Shown piece after piece: positions 1 to 9,522 of a stretch of 64,000 nt of DNA. Source of the DNA: Deltaproteobacteria bacterium (GTDB lineage Bacteria; Myxococcota_A; Polyangia; Nannocystales; Nannocystaceae); the NCBI GenBank assembly GCA_016709225.1, contig JADJEE010000012.1, positions 3,609,470 to 3,673,469 of the forward strand, written 5' to 3'. The notes under the pieces were generated by a model that saw only the letters and a program-made list of their open reading frames with translations, did not search any database and was not told the DNA's origin. Numbering within the stretch: position 1 is the stretch's first letter; each line of letters opens with the position of its first letter. The position numbers and the translations under genes are program-made.

Positions 1-2574
1 GGCTCGGAGAAGCTCGAGCTCGCGCGTGGCCGACTCGTGGCCGAAGCGCGGGCGCTCGCTCGCCTCTCGCACCCCAACGTGGTTGCGGTCTACGAGGTCG
101 GCGTGCATCGGGGGCTGATCTACGTCGCGATGGAGCTGGTGCGCGGCGTCGATCTGCAGCGATGGCTGCGCATCGACGGGCCGCGGCCGTGGCGCGAGGT
201 CGTCGAGGTCTTCCTCGCGGTTGGTCGCGGGCTCGCGGCGGTGCACGCAGCCGGCATGGTGCACCGCGACGTGAAACCCGCGAACATCCTCGTTGGCGAT
301 GATGGTCGCGCGCGCGTGGGCGACTTCGGCATCGCGCGGGCCGTCGTCGAGCTCGATCCGCCGCAGCTCGACGGACACGAGCTCAGCGCCCACGATCTCG
401 CGCGGACGGCCGTCACGGCGCAGGGGCGCGTGGTTGGCACGCCGGCGTACATGGCCCCCGAGCAGCACGAGCACGGCGAGGCCGGGCCCGCCGCGGATCA
501 GTTCGCATTCTGCATCGCGCTGGTCGAGGCGCTGTGGGGACAGCGGCCCTACCAGGTCGAGCTGCGTCGCTTGCTCGCCGCCAAGCGGGCCGGCCCGCGG
601 CCGCCGAGCTCGCGACGGCGGGTGCCTGCGCATCTATGGCCGATCGTGGCGCGCGGACTGGCGCCGGATCCAGCCGCGCGCTTCCCAACGATGGACGCGT
701 TGTGCGACGCGCTGGCGCACGATCCGCGTGCGCGTCGCCGTCGGTGGCTCGGCGCCGGGCTGGTTGCGCTCGCGGGGGCCAGTGGGCTGGGCTTCGCGCT
801 GGCTCGGCCCGACCCCTGTGATGATGCCGCCCATGGCCTCGACGGCGCGTGGGATCGATCGACCCGCGCTGCGCGGGAGAACGCGTTCGCCGGCAGTGAG
901 CACCCGTGGGCACCCCAGGCGTGGGCCCATGCGAGCGCGCAGCTCGACGGCTGGAGCGCGCAGTGGCTCGCGATGCACCGCGAGCTCTGCGAGCTCGGCC
1001 GCGCCGCGTCGCCCGATCCGTTGCTCGATCGGCGCCGCGCCTGCATGGCGGCGCGTCGCCGCGGTTTGGTGGCGATCACCGACGCCTTGGCCGAGGCGAC
1101 TCCCGACGTGGTCGATCACACCTTCGAGCTGGTCGCGCAGCTGCGGCCCGTCGCACCGTGCGGTGATCCTGCGTCGCTCGCGAACGCCGTCGAGCTGCCG
1201 GACGACCCGAGCACCCGCGCGGCCGTCGAGCAGGCCCGTGCCGAGCTCGCTCGCGGTCGAGCGCTGATCGACGCCGGTCGCTACCGTGCCGCCGTCGAGC
1301 TCGGCGAGCAGGCCGTCATCGAGGCCCGCACGCTCGAGTATCCCCCGCTGGTTGCCGAGGCGCTCACCTTCGTGGGTCTCGCCCACCAGCGCGTCGGCGA
1401 AGAACCGCAGGCCCGCGCGCTGCTGGAGGAGGCGGTGTGGCTCGCGATCGAGAGCGGCCACGACGAGGCCGCCGGCGACGCTGCGATTGCATTGGTGTGG
1501 AGCACCGGTCGTCAGGCGATCACGATCGAGGATGCGCTCCGCTGGGGTGAGCTGGCGCGCGTCGAGCTGACGCGTCGCGGCGGTGACCCCCGCGCCGAGC
1601 TGGTACGGCTCGAGCATGGCCTCGGTGCGGCGCTGGACACCGCGGCGCGCTATGACGACGCGCTGCAGTCGTACGCGCGGGCGCTGGCGATCGCCGAGGC
1701 CGACGCCAGCATGCTCGTGGTCGCGGCGACGATCCACGCCAGCATCGCCAAGCTGTACGGCGATCGCGGCGAGGTGGTGCGGGCCCGCGCGGAGCTCGAG
1801 CCCGCGATCACGACGCTCGAGCCGATCCTCGGCCACGACCACCCGCAGCTGTCGAGCATGCGAGGACAGCTGGCGATGTTCCTCGACGCGGCGGGCGAAC
1901 ACGATCGGGCGGTCGAGGTCTTCACCGAAGTCGTCGAGGGCCTGCGGTTGGCGATGGGGGACGACGCTCCGCGGGTAGCGACCGCGCGCATCAACCTCGC
2001 GGTCGCGCTGAACCATGCCGGCCGCAAGGAGGAGTCCCTGGCGATGAACGAGCTCGCACTGGCCAACCTCGCGGCCAGTGGCGACTCCTTGAGCGCCGCC
2101 ACTGTGCTCGGCAACCTCGGCCTCGAGTACCTGCGTCGGGGCATCCACGACGCCGCGGAGGAACGATTCGAGCGCTCGCTGGCGATGCTCGGTCGGCTGT
2201 ATCCGCCAGATCACCCCGAGCTGGTGGTGGCGCTGATCGGCCTCGGCCGCGTTCGCCTGGCGCAGAGCGACCATCAACGCGCCATCGACTTGTTCGATCG
2301 TGCCGAGGCGATCGTGGTCGCCGCGCAGGGGCCGTGGGCGCGCCTGCGTGCGATCGCGCTCGAGGGTCGCGGCCACGCCGAACTCGCCGCCGGCCGCACC
2401 GATGCTGCCGAAGCCACACTGATCGAACAGCTCGAGATCGTGCGTCGTGCACCGGACGTCGCGCCCGGTGACCTGCCAGGGGCCCTGCGCGATCTTGCCG
2501 CGCTCCGACGCACGCAGGGAAGGCACGCCGACGCGCTCGCGCTCGAGGCCGAGGCATCGGCGGCACCGCACTGA
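1..2574 (+). CDS. Ser/Thr protein kinase with TPR region, 5' end outside window
   Basis: The reading frame is open from base 1, so the N-terminal lobe with the ATP-binding loop lies outside the window. The visible part has the catalytic loop HRDVKPANIL (about nt 262-291), DFGIAR (nt 322-339) and GTPAYMAPEQ, then a single membrane segment around nt 751-804. About 570 residues of helical repeats with the look of tetratricopeptide repeats follow (roughly nt 1240-2560). It is a Hanks-type kinase that would phosphorylate Ser/Thr in the cytoplasm. The TPR part is probably a partner-binding or sensing module. It is a close paralogue of the kinase at 19614-22604, sharing the post-membrane Cys-containing segment as well as the kinase fold. 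The substrate cannot be told. A start at the ATG at 37 would give a kinase without its glycine-rich loop, so the gene is treated as partial. Confidence 0.93.
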   Translation, partial: GSEKLELARGRLVAEARALARLSHPNVVAVYEVGVHRGLIYVAMELVRGVDLQRWLRIDGPRPWREVVEVFLAVGRGLAAVHAAGMVHRDVKPANILVGDDGRARVGDFGIARAVVELDPPQLDGHELSAHDLARTAVTAQGRVVGTPAYMAPEQHEHGEAGPAADQFAFCIALVEALWGQRPYQVELRRLLAAKRAGPRPPSSRRRVPAHLWPIVARGLAPDPAARFPTMDALCDALAHDPRARRRRWLGAGLVALAGASGLGFALARPDPCDDAAHGLDGAWDRSTRAARENAFAGSEHPWAPQAWAHASAQLDGWSAQWLAMHRELCELGRAASPDPLLDRRRACMAARRRGLVAITDALAEATPDVVDHTFELVAQLRPVAPCGDPASLANAVELPDDPSTRAAVEQARAELARGRALIDAGRYRAAVELGEQAVIEARTLEYPPLVAEALTFVGLAHQRVGEEPQARALLEEAVWLAIESGHDEAAGDAAIALVWSTGRQAITIEDALRWGELARVELTRRGGDPRAELVRLEHGLGAALDTAARYDDALQSYARALAIAEADASMLVVAATIHASIAKLYGDRGEVVRARAELEPAITTLEPILGHDHPQLSSMRGQLAMFLDAAGEHDRAVEVFTEVVEGLRLAMGDDAPRVATARINLAVALNHAGRKEESLAMNELALANLAASGDSLSAATVLGNLGLEYLRRGIHDAAEERFERSLAMLGRLYPPDHPELVVALIGLGRVRLAQSDHQRAIDLFDRAEAIVVAAQGPWARLRAIALEGRGHAELAAGRTDAAEATLIEQLEIVRRAPDVAPGDLPGALRDLAALRRTQGRHADALALEAEASAAPH

Positions 2575-2662
2575 TCGCCGACGAGGTGCCACGCCGACCC
2601 ATGTTCGGGCCGCGACGCGCGGGGTTCGCCAGCTCGTCGCGCGGAGTCACGCCGGTGTCGTG

Positions 2663-2668
2663 TAGGCT
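2663..2668 (+). promoter_or_regulatory. -10 box TAGGCT of the 2677 gene
   Basis: A TAnnnT hexamer ends 8 nt before ATG 2677 (5 nt before GTG 2674). Transcription would begin at or next to the start codon. No clear -35 element is seen. Confidence 0.4.
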
Positions 2669-2676
2669 GACGCGTG

Positions 2677-3195
2677 ATGCGTCGTCTCGAACCGCCCGCG
2701 CCGAAGCAGAGTCCGTTGAGCGTCGCCGGGGGCGTCGTCGGTGCGATCGGCGGCATGGCACTGGCGAACTACGCCGGGGCTTCGCTGTGGATCCCTGGCA
2801 TCGCGACCGGGTTGCTGGCGCTGCTGTTCGCGAAGACGCGCTTGGCACCACCGCGCTTCCGCGGCGCGATCGCGGTGACGGGTGGCCACATCGCGTGGTT
2901 CATTGGCGCGGGCCTGCTCACGGGCGCATGGGAAACCGTCGGGCCCGACATCGCGGCGCTCACGATCGCATGTGCGATCGCGTGGGCTCGACCGAGCATG
3001 GGCGGGGTCGCGCTGCTGGGCGTCGTCCAACTGGCGTCGCTGGTCTACAATGTCGTGCTGCTCGCGGGCGCCAGCTTCGGCAGCGCCGATCACCGTGCGC
3101 TCGCCGTGCACGTGCTGTGGCGGCTCATCGCGCTGGGGCTGATCGCCAGCGAGGTCGCGGCGATCCGGCGCGAGGCCGCAGCGCCGCCCACCTGA
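2677..3195 (+). CDS. Small polytopic membrane protein, function unknown
   Basis: This 172-residue protein has about four or five hydrophobic segments (near residues 15-50, 66-90, 95-130 and 145-165) and a short basic N-terminus (MRRLE). No soluble domain or recognisable family motif is visible. The start is taken at ATG 2677. GTG 2674 directly before it is also possible, and a -10-like TAGGCT sits 8 nt upstream of the ATG, which fits a leaderless message. It follows the kinase gene by about 100 nt and precedes the next gene by about 46 nt, all on the same strand. The three genes could be read together, but the private promoter suggests at least partly separate control. Confidence 0.7.
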   Translation: MRRLEPPAPKQSPLSVAGGVVGAIGGMALANYAGASLWIPGIATGLLALLFAKTRLAPPRFRGAIAVTGGHIAWFIGAGLLTGAWETVGPDIAALTIACAIAWARPSMGGVALLGVVQLASLVYNVVLLAGASFGSADHRALAVHVLWRLIALGLIASEVAAIRREAAAPPT

Positions 3196-3223
3196 TTCGC
3201 TCGTCGTGGCGATGCGACGCGGC

Positions 3224-3229
3224 TACCCT
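3224..3229 (+). promoter_or_regulatory. -10 box TACCCT of the 3242 gene
   Basis: A TAnnnT hexamer lies 12 nt before ATG 3242. It supports that ATG over the upstream in-frame GTG at 3206, which would be ahead of the box. Confidence 0.4.
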
Positions 3230-3241
3230 GAAGCGCCCGCA

Positions 3242-3850
3242 ATGTCGATGTCCGACTTCCCACGCCTCGCACGATATCTCGCGGCGCTCGACGCCGGCCC
3301 CGGTGGGGGGCTCGATGCGTTCCCTTCACTGCGCGTGAAAGCATCGCTGCTGCAGTTCGCGACCGCGCGGGCCCCGGCGCGCTTCGATCCCGCGCAGCTG
3401 CCCGAGCGCGTGCGTGCGTTGCTCGACGGCCGCCGGCTCGTGACCGAGTGGATCAGCGAGGTCGAGTACCACGCCGTGACGCTCGCGCTGTGGGATGGTC
3501 ATGGGCTCGACGACACGGCCGCGTGCGCGTTCTGGTACGACGTCATCCATGCCCAGCGACAGAGCAAGCTCTACGGACGCCTGCTCGCGTTGGTGAACCC
3601 GAGTCGCTTGCTGCGCGGCGCACCGATGGTGTGGGGCTACTTCCATCGCGGGGTGCGGCTCGAGCTCGCGAGCGCGACGCACGACCACGCCGAGCTCGAC
3701 CTGTGGGCCCCGGCGGCGCTGTGGACACCACTGCTGCTGCGCGCGTATGCGTCGGTGTTCTACGGCGCGGTCGTGCGTCGGCCGCCGCGCGCCGATGACG
3801 TCACGATCGACGAGGGCCCCGAGCGCACGCGCTATCACCTGCGGTGGTGA
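3242..3850 (+). CDS. Hypothetical protein, possibly of a myxobacterial paralogue family
   Basis: The product is a soluble protein of about 202 residues beginning MSMSDFPRLARYL. It is mostly helical, with a conserved-looking middle (WISEVEYHAVTLALWDGH, then LLRGAPMVWGYFHRG) and a C-terminal beta-rich end. Overall size and layout recall the Myxococcus paralogous family TIGR02265/DUF2378, a heme-NO-binding-like fold, but this is a weak resemblance judged by eye. No signal peptide or membrane segment is present. The start at ATG 3242 is chosen because a TACCCT -10 box ends 12 nt upstream; an in-frame GTG at 3206 would add 12 residues. Confidence 0.65.
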   Translation: MSMSDFPRLARYLAALDAGPGGGLDAFPSLRVKASLLQFATARAPARFDPAQLPERVRALLDGRRLVTEWISEVEYHAVTLALWDGHGLDDTAACAFWYDVIHAQRQSKLYGRLLALVNPSRLLRGAPMVWGYFHRGVRLELASATHDHAELDLWAPAALWTPLLLRAYASVFYGAVVRRPPRADDVTIDEGPERTRYHLRW

Positions 3851-3979
3851 CGACGCGGGCGCCAGGGTCGGGCCTGCCAGGCGCCGGCGCAGCCGCGCGC
3901 GGAGCCGACGCGCGCGGCGCTCGGACGGTTTCGGTCGCTTTCGTGATCGATCCCCGCGATGGCGCGCCCGAGTTGCTGC

Positions 3980-3985
3980 TACCTT
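3980..3985 (+). promoter_or_regulatory. -10 box TACCTT of the glycosyltransferase gene
   Basis: A TAnnnT hexamer lies 10 nt before an in-frame TTG at 3996 and 58 nt before ATG 4044. If the message is leaderless, translation would begin at the TTG. Confidence 0.35.
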
Positions 3986-4043
3986 CGCTCGCACGTTGGA
4001 CGCCGCCGCCCAGCCGTCGAACTCGTCGACGCCGTCGAGCCCG

Positions 4044-6065
4044 ATGGCGTCGCGCCCGTGGTGGCGGTGGCTGCTCGAGACGCCCGCAGGGTGGGCGGTG
4101 CTGGTCGCGTTGTCGGTGGTCGTCGTCGACCTCGCGACCATCGCGATGGCGGGCCCGTGGGACCCGTGGGAGACCCACTACGGCGAGGTCGCGCGGCAGA
4201 TCGTCGTGCGTCACGATCCGGTCGATCTGTGGTGGCAGCCGGGCAATGGTGGCCCCCACGGCGAGGCCGAGAAGAGCTTCGCATCCAAGCCAGCGCTGCC
4301 GTTTTGGTTGATGGCGCTGTCGATGCGCGTGTTCGGCGTCGGCACGGCGCCCGATCCCGCCGAGCTCGTGCACTCGCCGGTGGCGGAGCTGGCCCTGCGG
4401 CTGCCGAGCATGCTCGCCGGCTACGCTGCGGCGCTGGTGCTCGGTGCGACCGCGTGGCGGCTGGCGTCGCCGCGCGCGGGCGTGCTGACCGGCGCGATCG
4501 TGGCGACCATGCCGCAGTTTGCCATCGTCACGCGGCAGGCGCTGACCGACATGTTCTTCGTCGCGCCGGTGGTCGCGGCCTGTTGCGGGTGGGCGCTGGC
4601 GTGGCTGCAGCCCGATCGCGAGCTGCGACGGCGCGGCCACGGTTGGCGCAGCGTGCCGTGGGATCGCGCGTGGCTGGCCTACCTCGTGGTGTTCGTGCTC
4701 GCCGCCGTGGTGCCGCTGGCGGTGATCCACCAGCACGCGTTCGATCCCTACGTGTGGCGCGCGGTCGGCAAGGTCCCGCGCCGCGTGCAGGGGCTGCAGG
4801 ACATCCAGCGCCAGATGTGGATCTACTGGGCGATCGTCGCGGCGGTCCTGCTGCGATCGCTGCGGTGGCAGCGACGCAGCCAGGCGCTGATGGGCCTGGT
4901 GTACCTGTTCGCGGGGCTGTCGCTGCTGGGCAAGGGGCTCATCGGCCCGGGCATCATCGGGCTGGTGATCCTCGTGCACCTGCTGCACACCGGTCGCTGG
5001 GAGCTGCTGCGACGCTGCGGGCTGCCGACCGGCATCGCGATCTTCGTGCTGGTCGGGTTCCCGTGGCACCACGCGATGGCGCTCTACCGCGGCGAGCGAT
5101 GGGTCAACGAGCTCATCATGGACAACAACCTGCGGCGCTTCTCGACCGGCGAGCAGAAGCAGGCGGTGGGTGGCTTCACGTTCTATCTCGAGACCTTGGG
5201 GCTGGCGGCGCTGCCGTGGTCGGCGATCGTGCCGGTCGCCGGCGTGGTCGGCCTGCGAGCGTTCGCGCAGCCGGATGGCAAGCCGGGCGTGACGCTGCAG
5301 CGCTTCGCGGCGCTGTGGCTCGTGGTTGCACTGTTCGCGATCACCTACAGCACCACGAAGTACTACCACTACATCCTGCCGGTGCTGCCGCCGGCGGCGC
5401 TGGTGACGGGCCTGTGGCTCGACGCGAACGCCGACGAGCGTGGCACCAAGCACTCATGGGTGGGCTGGGCGACCGGCGGGCTCGGGCTCGCATTGGTGGC
5501 GGTGGTGATCCGCGACGCGATGCACCAACCGGCCTGGCTCGCGCACCTCACCACGTACCTCTACACCGGCATGTGGACCGAGGGCGCGCCGCCGGTGACG
5601 ATGCTGCTGGCGACCTGTGCTCCGTTCGCGATCGGCCTGCTGCTGTGGCCGTGGGCGCCGCGCAAGCTCGCGCTGGTGTCGCTGGTGCTCGGTGGCGTGC
5701 TGACCCGCGCGTGGGTGATCGCCGACTACGTGCCGGGCGCATCCGAGAGCTGGTCGCAGCGCAGCGCGATGCGGGTCTACTTCGACAATCGCGGCCCGCA
5801 GGATCGCCTGATGAGCTGGTGGTTCTACTACCGCGGCGAGACCTACTTCTCGAAGGCCAACATCTGGGTGATGAAGGAAGTCGATCGCGCCGCCCTCACC
5901 GAGCTGGTCGAAGAGGCGCGCGGCCGCGGCATCACGCTGTGGGCGATCACCACCGTGCAGCACGCCAACCGCCTCGCGCCACAGCTGCCGCAGGACGTCC
6001 GCGGCGGGGTCGAGCGGGTGTACGAGAATTTTCACTACGCGTTGTTGAAGGTGCCGGTGCCGTGA
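4044..6065 (+). CDS. ArnT/PMT-like GT-C family glycosyltransferase, integral membrane
   Basis: The protein has about 673 residues and roughly 10-12 membrane segments. After the first segment it carries the acidic loop typical of GT-C enzymes that use lipid-phosphate sugars (PWDPWETHYGEVARQIV), where the Asp and Glu are the expected catalytic residues. KSFASKPALPFWLMALSMRV and STTKYYHYILPVLP are further ArnT/Dpm-mannosyltransferase-like stretches. The C-terminal 100 residues form a soluble domain. Such enzymes move a sugar from a polyprenyl-phosphate donor onto lipid A or protein on the periplasmic face. Acceptor and sugar cannot be told. ATG 4044 is used, but an in-frame TTG at 3996, 10 nt after a -10 box, may be the true start and would add 16 residues. 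Confidence 0.8.
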   Translation: MASRPWWRWLLETPAGWAVLVALSVVVVDLATIAMAGPWDPWETHYGEVARQIVVRHDPVDLWWQPGNGGPHGEAEKSFASKPALPFWLMALSMRVFGVGTAPDPAELVHSPVAELALRLPSMLAGYAAALVLGATAWRLASPRAGVLTGAIVATMPQFAIVTRQALTDMFFVAPVVAACCGWALAWLQPDRELRRRGHGWRSVPWDRAWLAYLVVFVLAAVVPLAVIHQHAFDPYVWRAVGKVPRRVQGLQDIQRQMWIYWAIVAAVLLRSLRWQRRSQALMGLVYLFAGLSLLGKGLIGPGIIGLVILVHLLHTGRWELLRRCGLPTGIAIFVLVGFPWHHAMALYRGERWVNELIMDNNLRRFSTGEQKQAVGGFTFYLETLGLAALPWSAIVPVAGVVGLRAFAQPDGKPGVTLQRFAALWLVVALFAITYSTTKYYHYILPVLPPAALVTGLWLDANADERGTKHSWVGWATGGLGLALVAVVIRDAMHQPAWLAHLTTYLYTGMWTEGAPPVTMLLATCAPFAIGLLLWPWAPRKLALVSLVLGGVLTRAWVIADYVPGASESWSQRSAMRVYFDNRGPQDRLMSWWFYYRGETYFSKANIWVMKEVDRAALTELVEEARGRGITLWAITTVQHANRLAPQLPQDVRGGVERVYENFHYALLKVPVP

Positions 6066-6199
6066 TCACAAGCGCGGCGGTCGACCAAGTCGGCTTCCGG
6101 GGTGGACCGTTCTGGACTGGTGCGGGGGCGCAGGAGGCCGATCGCGGCCGAGGGGTTGAAGCACCTGCGTCCGTGCGCGATGCACCGTGGGAGGCAGCA

Positions 6200-6622
6200 A
6201 TGGCGCCGGCTTCGCCACCGACCACACTTCGCAACATCGCCGTCGACGCGACCGGCCCGATCGTCCGCGTTCGCTACCTCGCGACGCCCGACGACGACGA
6301 GGTCGAGACCCTGCTGGCCATCTACGAGGAGCTGGCGTCGAGTCGCAGTTGCTATGGGATTTCGCTCGCCACCACACCCTCCGCGCGGCAGACCACGGCG
6401 CAGAACCGTCGCACGGGCGAGTGGATGAAGCACAACCACGCGCGCTACGAAGGCCGCCTGCGCGCCATGGCATTCGTGAGCACGAGCGCCATGATGCGGT
6501 TCAGCCTCAGCGTCATCTTCCTCGTGCAGCCGCTGACCGTGCCCTACACCGTGGTTGCGACCGATGACGACGCGGACGCGTTCCTCTGGTCGCAGCTGGA
6601 CGCCGACCTGGGGAAGCGCTGA
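6200..6622 (+). CDS. Small STAS/SpoIIAA-like hypothetical protein
   Basis: This 140-residue soluble protein reads as alternating strands and helices (VRVRYLATPDDDEVETLLA, then MAFVSTSAMMRFSLSVIFLV). That resembles the small STAS-like proteins common in myxobacteria, but I could not match a definite family. The start is well supported: GGGAGG at 6189-6194 lies 5 nt before ATG 6200. It stands alone, 135 nt after the glycosyltransferase and convergent with the esterase gene. It may bind a partner or ligand; no catalytic motif is visible. Confidence 0.65.
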   Translation: MAPASPPTTLRNIAVDATGPIVRVRYLATPDDDEVETLLAIYEELASSRSCYGISLATTPSARQTTAQNRRTGEWMKHNHARYEGRLRAMAFVSTSAMMRFSLSVIFLVQPLTVPYTVVATDDDADAFLWSQLDADLGKR

Positions 6623-6665
6623 CGCGGGCGGCCTCGCGCAGGGGATCGATTGCAGGGCCTCGCCG

Positions 6666-8513
6666 CTACGGCGCGACCGGCAGGTTCCAGAACGCCAGCA
6701 GCCCCACGCCGTTCTCGTTCAACACCCACGGGCCTGCGCCCTGGTGCCCGAGGTACGTGATGCCGGTCGCGGCGGAGCCATCGCCCGACAGCGTGAGGAT
6801 CACCTGGCTGCCGTTCGCACTGCCGCCGGTGATCGACACCGCCGCGCCCTCGAGACGGAAGTCGACGTGGGCGCCTTCGGCGAAGCTGAGGTTCGAGGCG
6901 GCGTTGCGCATGTCGATCACCACCTGCGTGCCGCCGTTCGCGAATGCGGCCCCCTCGGGGTTCGGTGGCGCGACATCGTTGGCGGGGGTCTCGCCGTACA
7001 GATCGCGGCCGAGCAGCGCGGCGTAGCGATCGCCGAGCTCGCGGTAGCCGTTCTCATAGGCGTAGTGGCAGCCGTCGTGGGCGTCGAGGCCCGTCACCGA
7101 CATCACGGTGATCTCGTCGAAGTCGTCGGCGAGCTGGCGCTGCACCTCTTGGGTGCCGATCAGATCGCCGCCACAGCCGGCGCGGATCTGCGTGACATAG
7201 ACCTGCTCGACGCCGGCGTAGTCCTCGAGCCAGTCGGCCTCGAGCGCGACGAAGCCGTCGTGGTGCACCTGATAGCCGTTGCCGTCGGACTCGCCCTGGT
7301 ACCAGAGGATCGCGCGCAGCGACGACTCGATGCCCGCCGCGCGCATGCGTGTGAGCGCGCGGCCGTAGTTGGTCGAGAGATCGGTGGTGTCGGCGTCGTT
7401 GCGCTGGAAGTACGAGATCGGCCGTCCACCCTCGCCACCGTTGACCACGCCGATCGGGATCGCGTGCGCGCTCGACAGCTGTGCGGCCATCCGCAGGCCC
7501 CACTGACCGATGGCCCCGGGACCGCCGCCGGCGTTGCCGTTGGCGGCGTGCCACGCGGCATCGGCCGCGGTCGCGTTGCCGTCCGCGGTGTTGCTGCCGA
7601 AGCTGCGCAGGAACGGGCCCTGGTTCTCGTTGGCGTCGCCGCTGAACTGCGAGGCCACGGCGTTCGACTGACCCTGGATGAGGTAGAGGTCGCCGGCCAC
7701 GAGATCGGTCGCGGTGTAGAAGGGCTGGGGATCGGCGCCGTCTCCGACCAACGACAGCCGCACGTCGTGTGCGACCAGCTCGGCGGGGATCGGCACGTCG
7801 ATCGCGAACTCGACCGGTGCTGCGCCGCACAGCGGCACCGTCACGCTCGACGCGACCACGCCATCGGTCATCACCTCGGCGAGCACGGCGGTGTAGCCCT
7901 GCGACGCGACGCTGCCGTGGAACGACGCGGTGCCCTCGTTGGTGTCGAGATCACGGGGCAGCACCGCGCTCGCCAGCGGCGCGAGATCGACGGTCGCCAT
8001 GCCCGGCACCTCGGGTGCGCCCTGGGCCACGACCACGGTCCCGGTCGCCATCGCGGTCGCGTCGTCGTCGTCGGTGACCATCAGCGTGACGTCGTGGCAG
8101 CCCACCGCGGTGAAGTCGTGGGTGACGCTCTCGCCCTCGTCGGCGCCGTCGTCGAAGCTCCACGCCCACGCCACGATGGTGCCGTCGGGGTCGCTGCTGG
8201 CGCTGGCGTCGAGCGTGACCGACAGCGTGGCGGCGCCCGCATCGGGCGTGGCGGTGAACATCGCGAGCGGCGGCTGATTGGGCACGCCGACGTCGGGTAC
8301 GACGCCGGTGTCGTCGGATCCGATCGTCGTGGTCAACGTGGGATCGCTGGCCGATGCCGACACGCTCGCGGTGGTCGCCGCGGTGCCATCGCTGCTGCCA
8401 CTGCCGTCCGAGCCGCCGTCCCCCGATGCACCGCGGTAGCAACCGCCGAGCGCGATCGCGGCGAGCCATGCGAGGAGTCCGTGCGTGCGGCGACCGCAGG
8501 GCGAAGCGAGCAT
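6666..8513 (-). CDS. PKD-domain sialate O-acetylesterase-like lipoprotein
   Basis: The protein has 615 residues, with a lipoprotein signal whose lipobox LGGC places the lipidated Cys at about residue 25. An acidic Ser/Gly/Thr linker follows, then one PKD domain (about residues 78-160, with SSDPDGTIVAWAWSFDDG). The C-terminal esterase part has the SASA-family blocks LIQGQSNAVASQ (nucleophile Ser in GQSN), GGEGGRPISYF and ILWYQGESDG. Such enzymes remove O-acetyl groups from sialic acid or plant-type glycans. Here the enzyme would be tethered outside the cell and could serve carbohydrate scavenging. The start is ATG 8513, 7 nt after a TAGCAT -10 box on the same strand. Confidence 0.82.
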   Translation of the reverse strand: MLASPCGRRTHGLLAWLAAIALGGCYRGASGDGGSDGSGSSDGTAATTASVSASASDPTLTTTIGSDDTGVVPDVGVPNQPPLAMFTATPDAGAATLSVTLDASASSDPDGTIVAWAWSFDDGADEGESVTHDFTAVGCHDVTLMVTDDDDATAMATGTVVVAQGAPEVPGMATVDLAPLASAVLPRDLDTNEGTASFHGSVASQGYTAVLAEVMTDGVVASSVTVPLCGAAPVEFAIDVPIPAELVAHDVRLSLVGDGADPQPFYTATDLVAGDLYLIQGQSNAVASQFSGDANENQGPFLRSFGSNTADGNATAADAAWHAANGNAGGGPGAIGQWGLRMAAQLSSAHAIPIGVVNGGEGGRPISYFQRNDADTTDLSTNYGRALTRMRAAGIESSLRAILWYQGESDGNGYQVHHDGFVALEADWLEDYAGVEQVYVTQIRAGCGGDLIGTQEVQRQLADDFDEITVMSVTGLDAHDGCHYAYENGYRELGDRYAALLGRDLYGETPANDVAPPNPEGAAFANGGTQVVIDMRNAASNLSFAEGAHVDFRLEGAAVSITGGSANGSQVILTLSGDGSAATGITYLGHQGAGPWVLNENGVGLLAFWNLPVAP

Positions 8514-8520
8514 GGCATCG

Positions 8521-8526
8521 ATGCTA
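8521..8526 (-). promoter_or_regulatory. -10 box TAGCAT of the esterase gene
   Basis: On the minus strand this hexamer ends 7 nt before ATG 8513, again implying a leaderless message. Confidence 0.4.
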
Positions 8527-8553
8527 CGCGAAGCGGCGCGGGATGGGTCGCCG

Positions 8554-9522
8554 CTACAGCTCGAAGTAGCTCGCGGTCGACATGTAGCGATCCGCGGTAT
8601 CGGGGAACACGGTCACGACGCGCTTGCCCGCACCGAGCTCGCTGGCAACCGCGAGCGCCACGTGCACGGCCGCGCCCGAGGACGGGCCGGCGAGGATGCC
8701 CTCGCGCGCGGCGAGCTCGCCCGTGCGCATGAACGCGTCTTCGTCGGAGACCGAGCGGACCTCGTCGATGAGGCCACGCTCGAGCACCATCGGTACGAAG
8801 CCGGCACCGATGCCCTGGATGCGATGGGGCGTCGCGCGGCCGCCCTGCAGCACCGGCGACGACGCGGGCTCGACCGCGACGATCCGCAAGCTCGGCAGCT
8901 GCTGACGCAGCACGCGGCCGACCCCCGTGATGGTACCGCCAGTGCCGACGCCCACGACCAGCGCGTCGATGTGGCCCTCGGTGGCCTCGAGCAGCTCGAG
9001 TGCGGTCGAGCGACTGTGGGCCTCGGGATTGCCATCGTTCTCGAACTGACGCGGCATGAACGCGCGCGCGTGCTTGCGCGCGAGCTCCTCGGCCTTGGCG
9101 ACCGCGCCGGTCATGTGGTGCTTGGCCGGCGTCAACACGACCTCTGCACCGAGTCGCTTGAGCAGGTAGTTGCGCTCGAGCGACATCGAGTCGGGCATCA
9201 CGAGGATGCAGCGATAGCCCCGCGCCGCGCAGACCATCGCGAGGCCGATGCCGGTGTTGCCGGAGGTCGGCTCGATCACCACGGTGTTCGCGTCGAGCAG
9301 GCCCGCGGCCTCGGCAGCCTCGATCATGAACAGCGCCGGGCGATCCTTCACGCTGCCGCCAGGGTTGAAGCCCTCGAGCTTGGCGACCACCTCCGCGGCG
9401 CCGGCCGCCGGCAGCCGCTGCAGCCGCACCAGCGGCGTGTGACCCACGAGGTCGAGGATGCTGGCGGCGATGCGCCGTCCGGCCTTGCGGGCCGCGTGCG
9501 GGTTGTCGCCGTGGTCCGTCAT
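8554..9522 (-). CDS. cysK: Cysteine synthase (O-acetylserine sulfhydrylase)
   Basis: The protein has 322 residues, the usual length for this PLP enzyme of fold type II. Visible signatures are GHTPLVRL, the PLP-binding Lys59 in NPGGSVKDRP, the substrate loop PTSGNTGIGLA, the phosphate-binding GVGTGGTITGVGR, and GPSSGAAVHVAL near the end. It makes cysteine from O-acetylserine and sulfide in the cytoplasm. CysM or cystathionine-beta-synthase-like members share these motifs, so the exact sub-type is not certain. Its ATG (9522-9520) overlaps the stop of the upstream PiT permease gene in an ATGA, so the two are translationally coupled. This suggests the permease supplies the sulfur source. Confidence 0.9.
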   Translation of the reverse strand: MTDHGDNPHAARKAGRRIAASILDLVGHTPLVRLQRLPAAGAAEVVAKLEGFNPGGSVKDRPALFMIEAAEAAGLLDANTVVIEPTSGNTGIGLAMVCAARGYRCILVMPDSMSLERNYLLKRLGAEVVLTPAKHHMTGAVAKAEELARKHARAFMPRQFENDGNPEAHSRSTALELLEATEGHIDALVVGVGTGGTITGVGRVLRQQLPSLRIVAVEPASSPVLQGGRATPHRIQGIGAGFVPMVLERGLIDEVRSVSDEDAFMRTGELAAREGILAGPSSGAAVHVALAVASELGAGKRVVTVFPDTADRYMSTASYFEL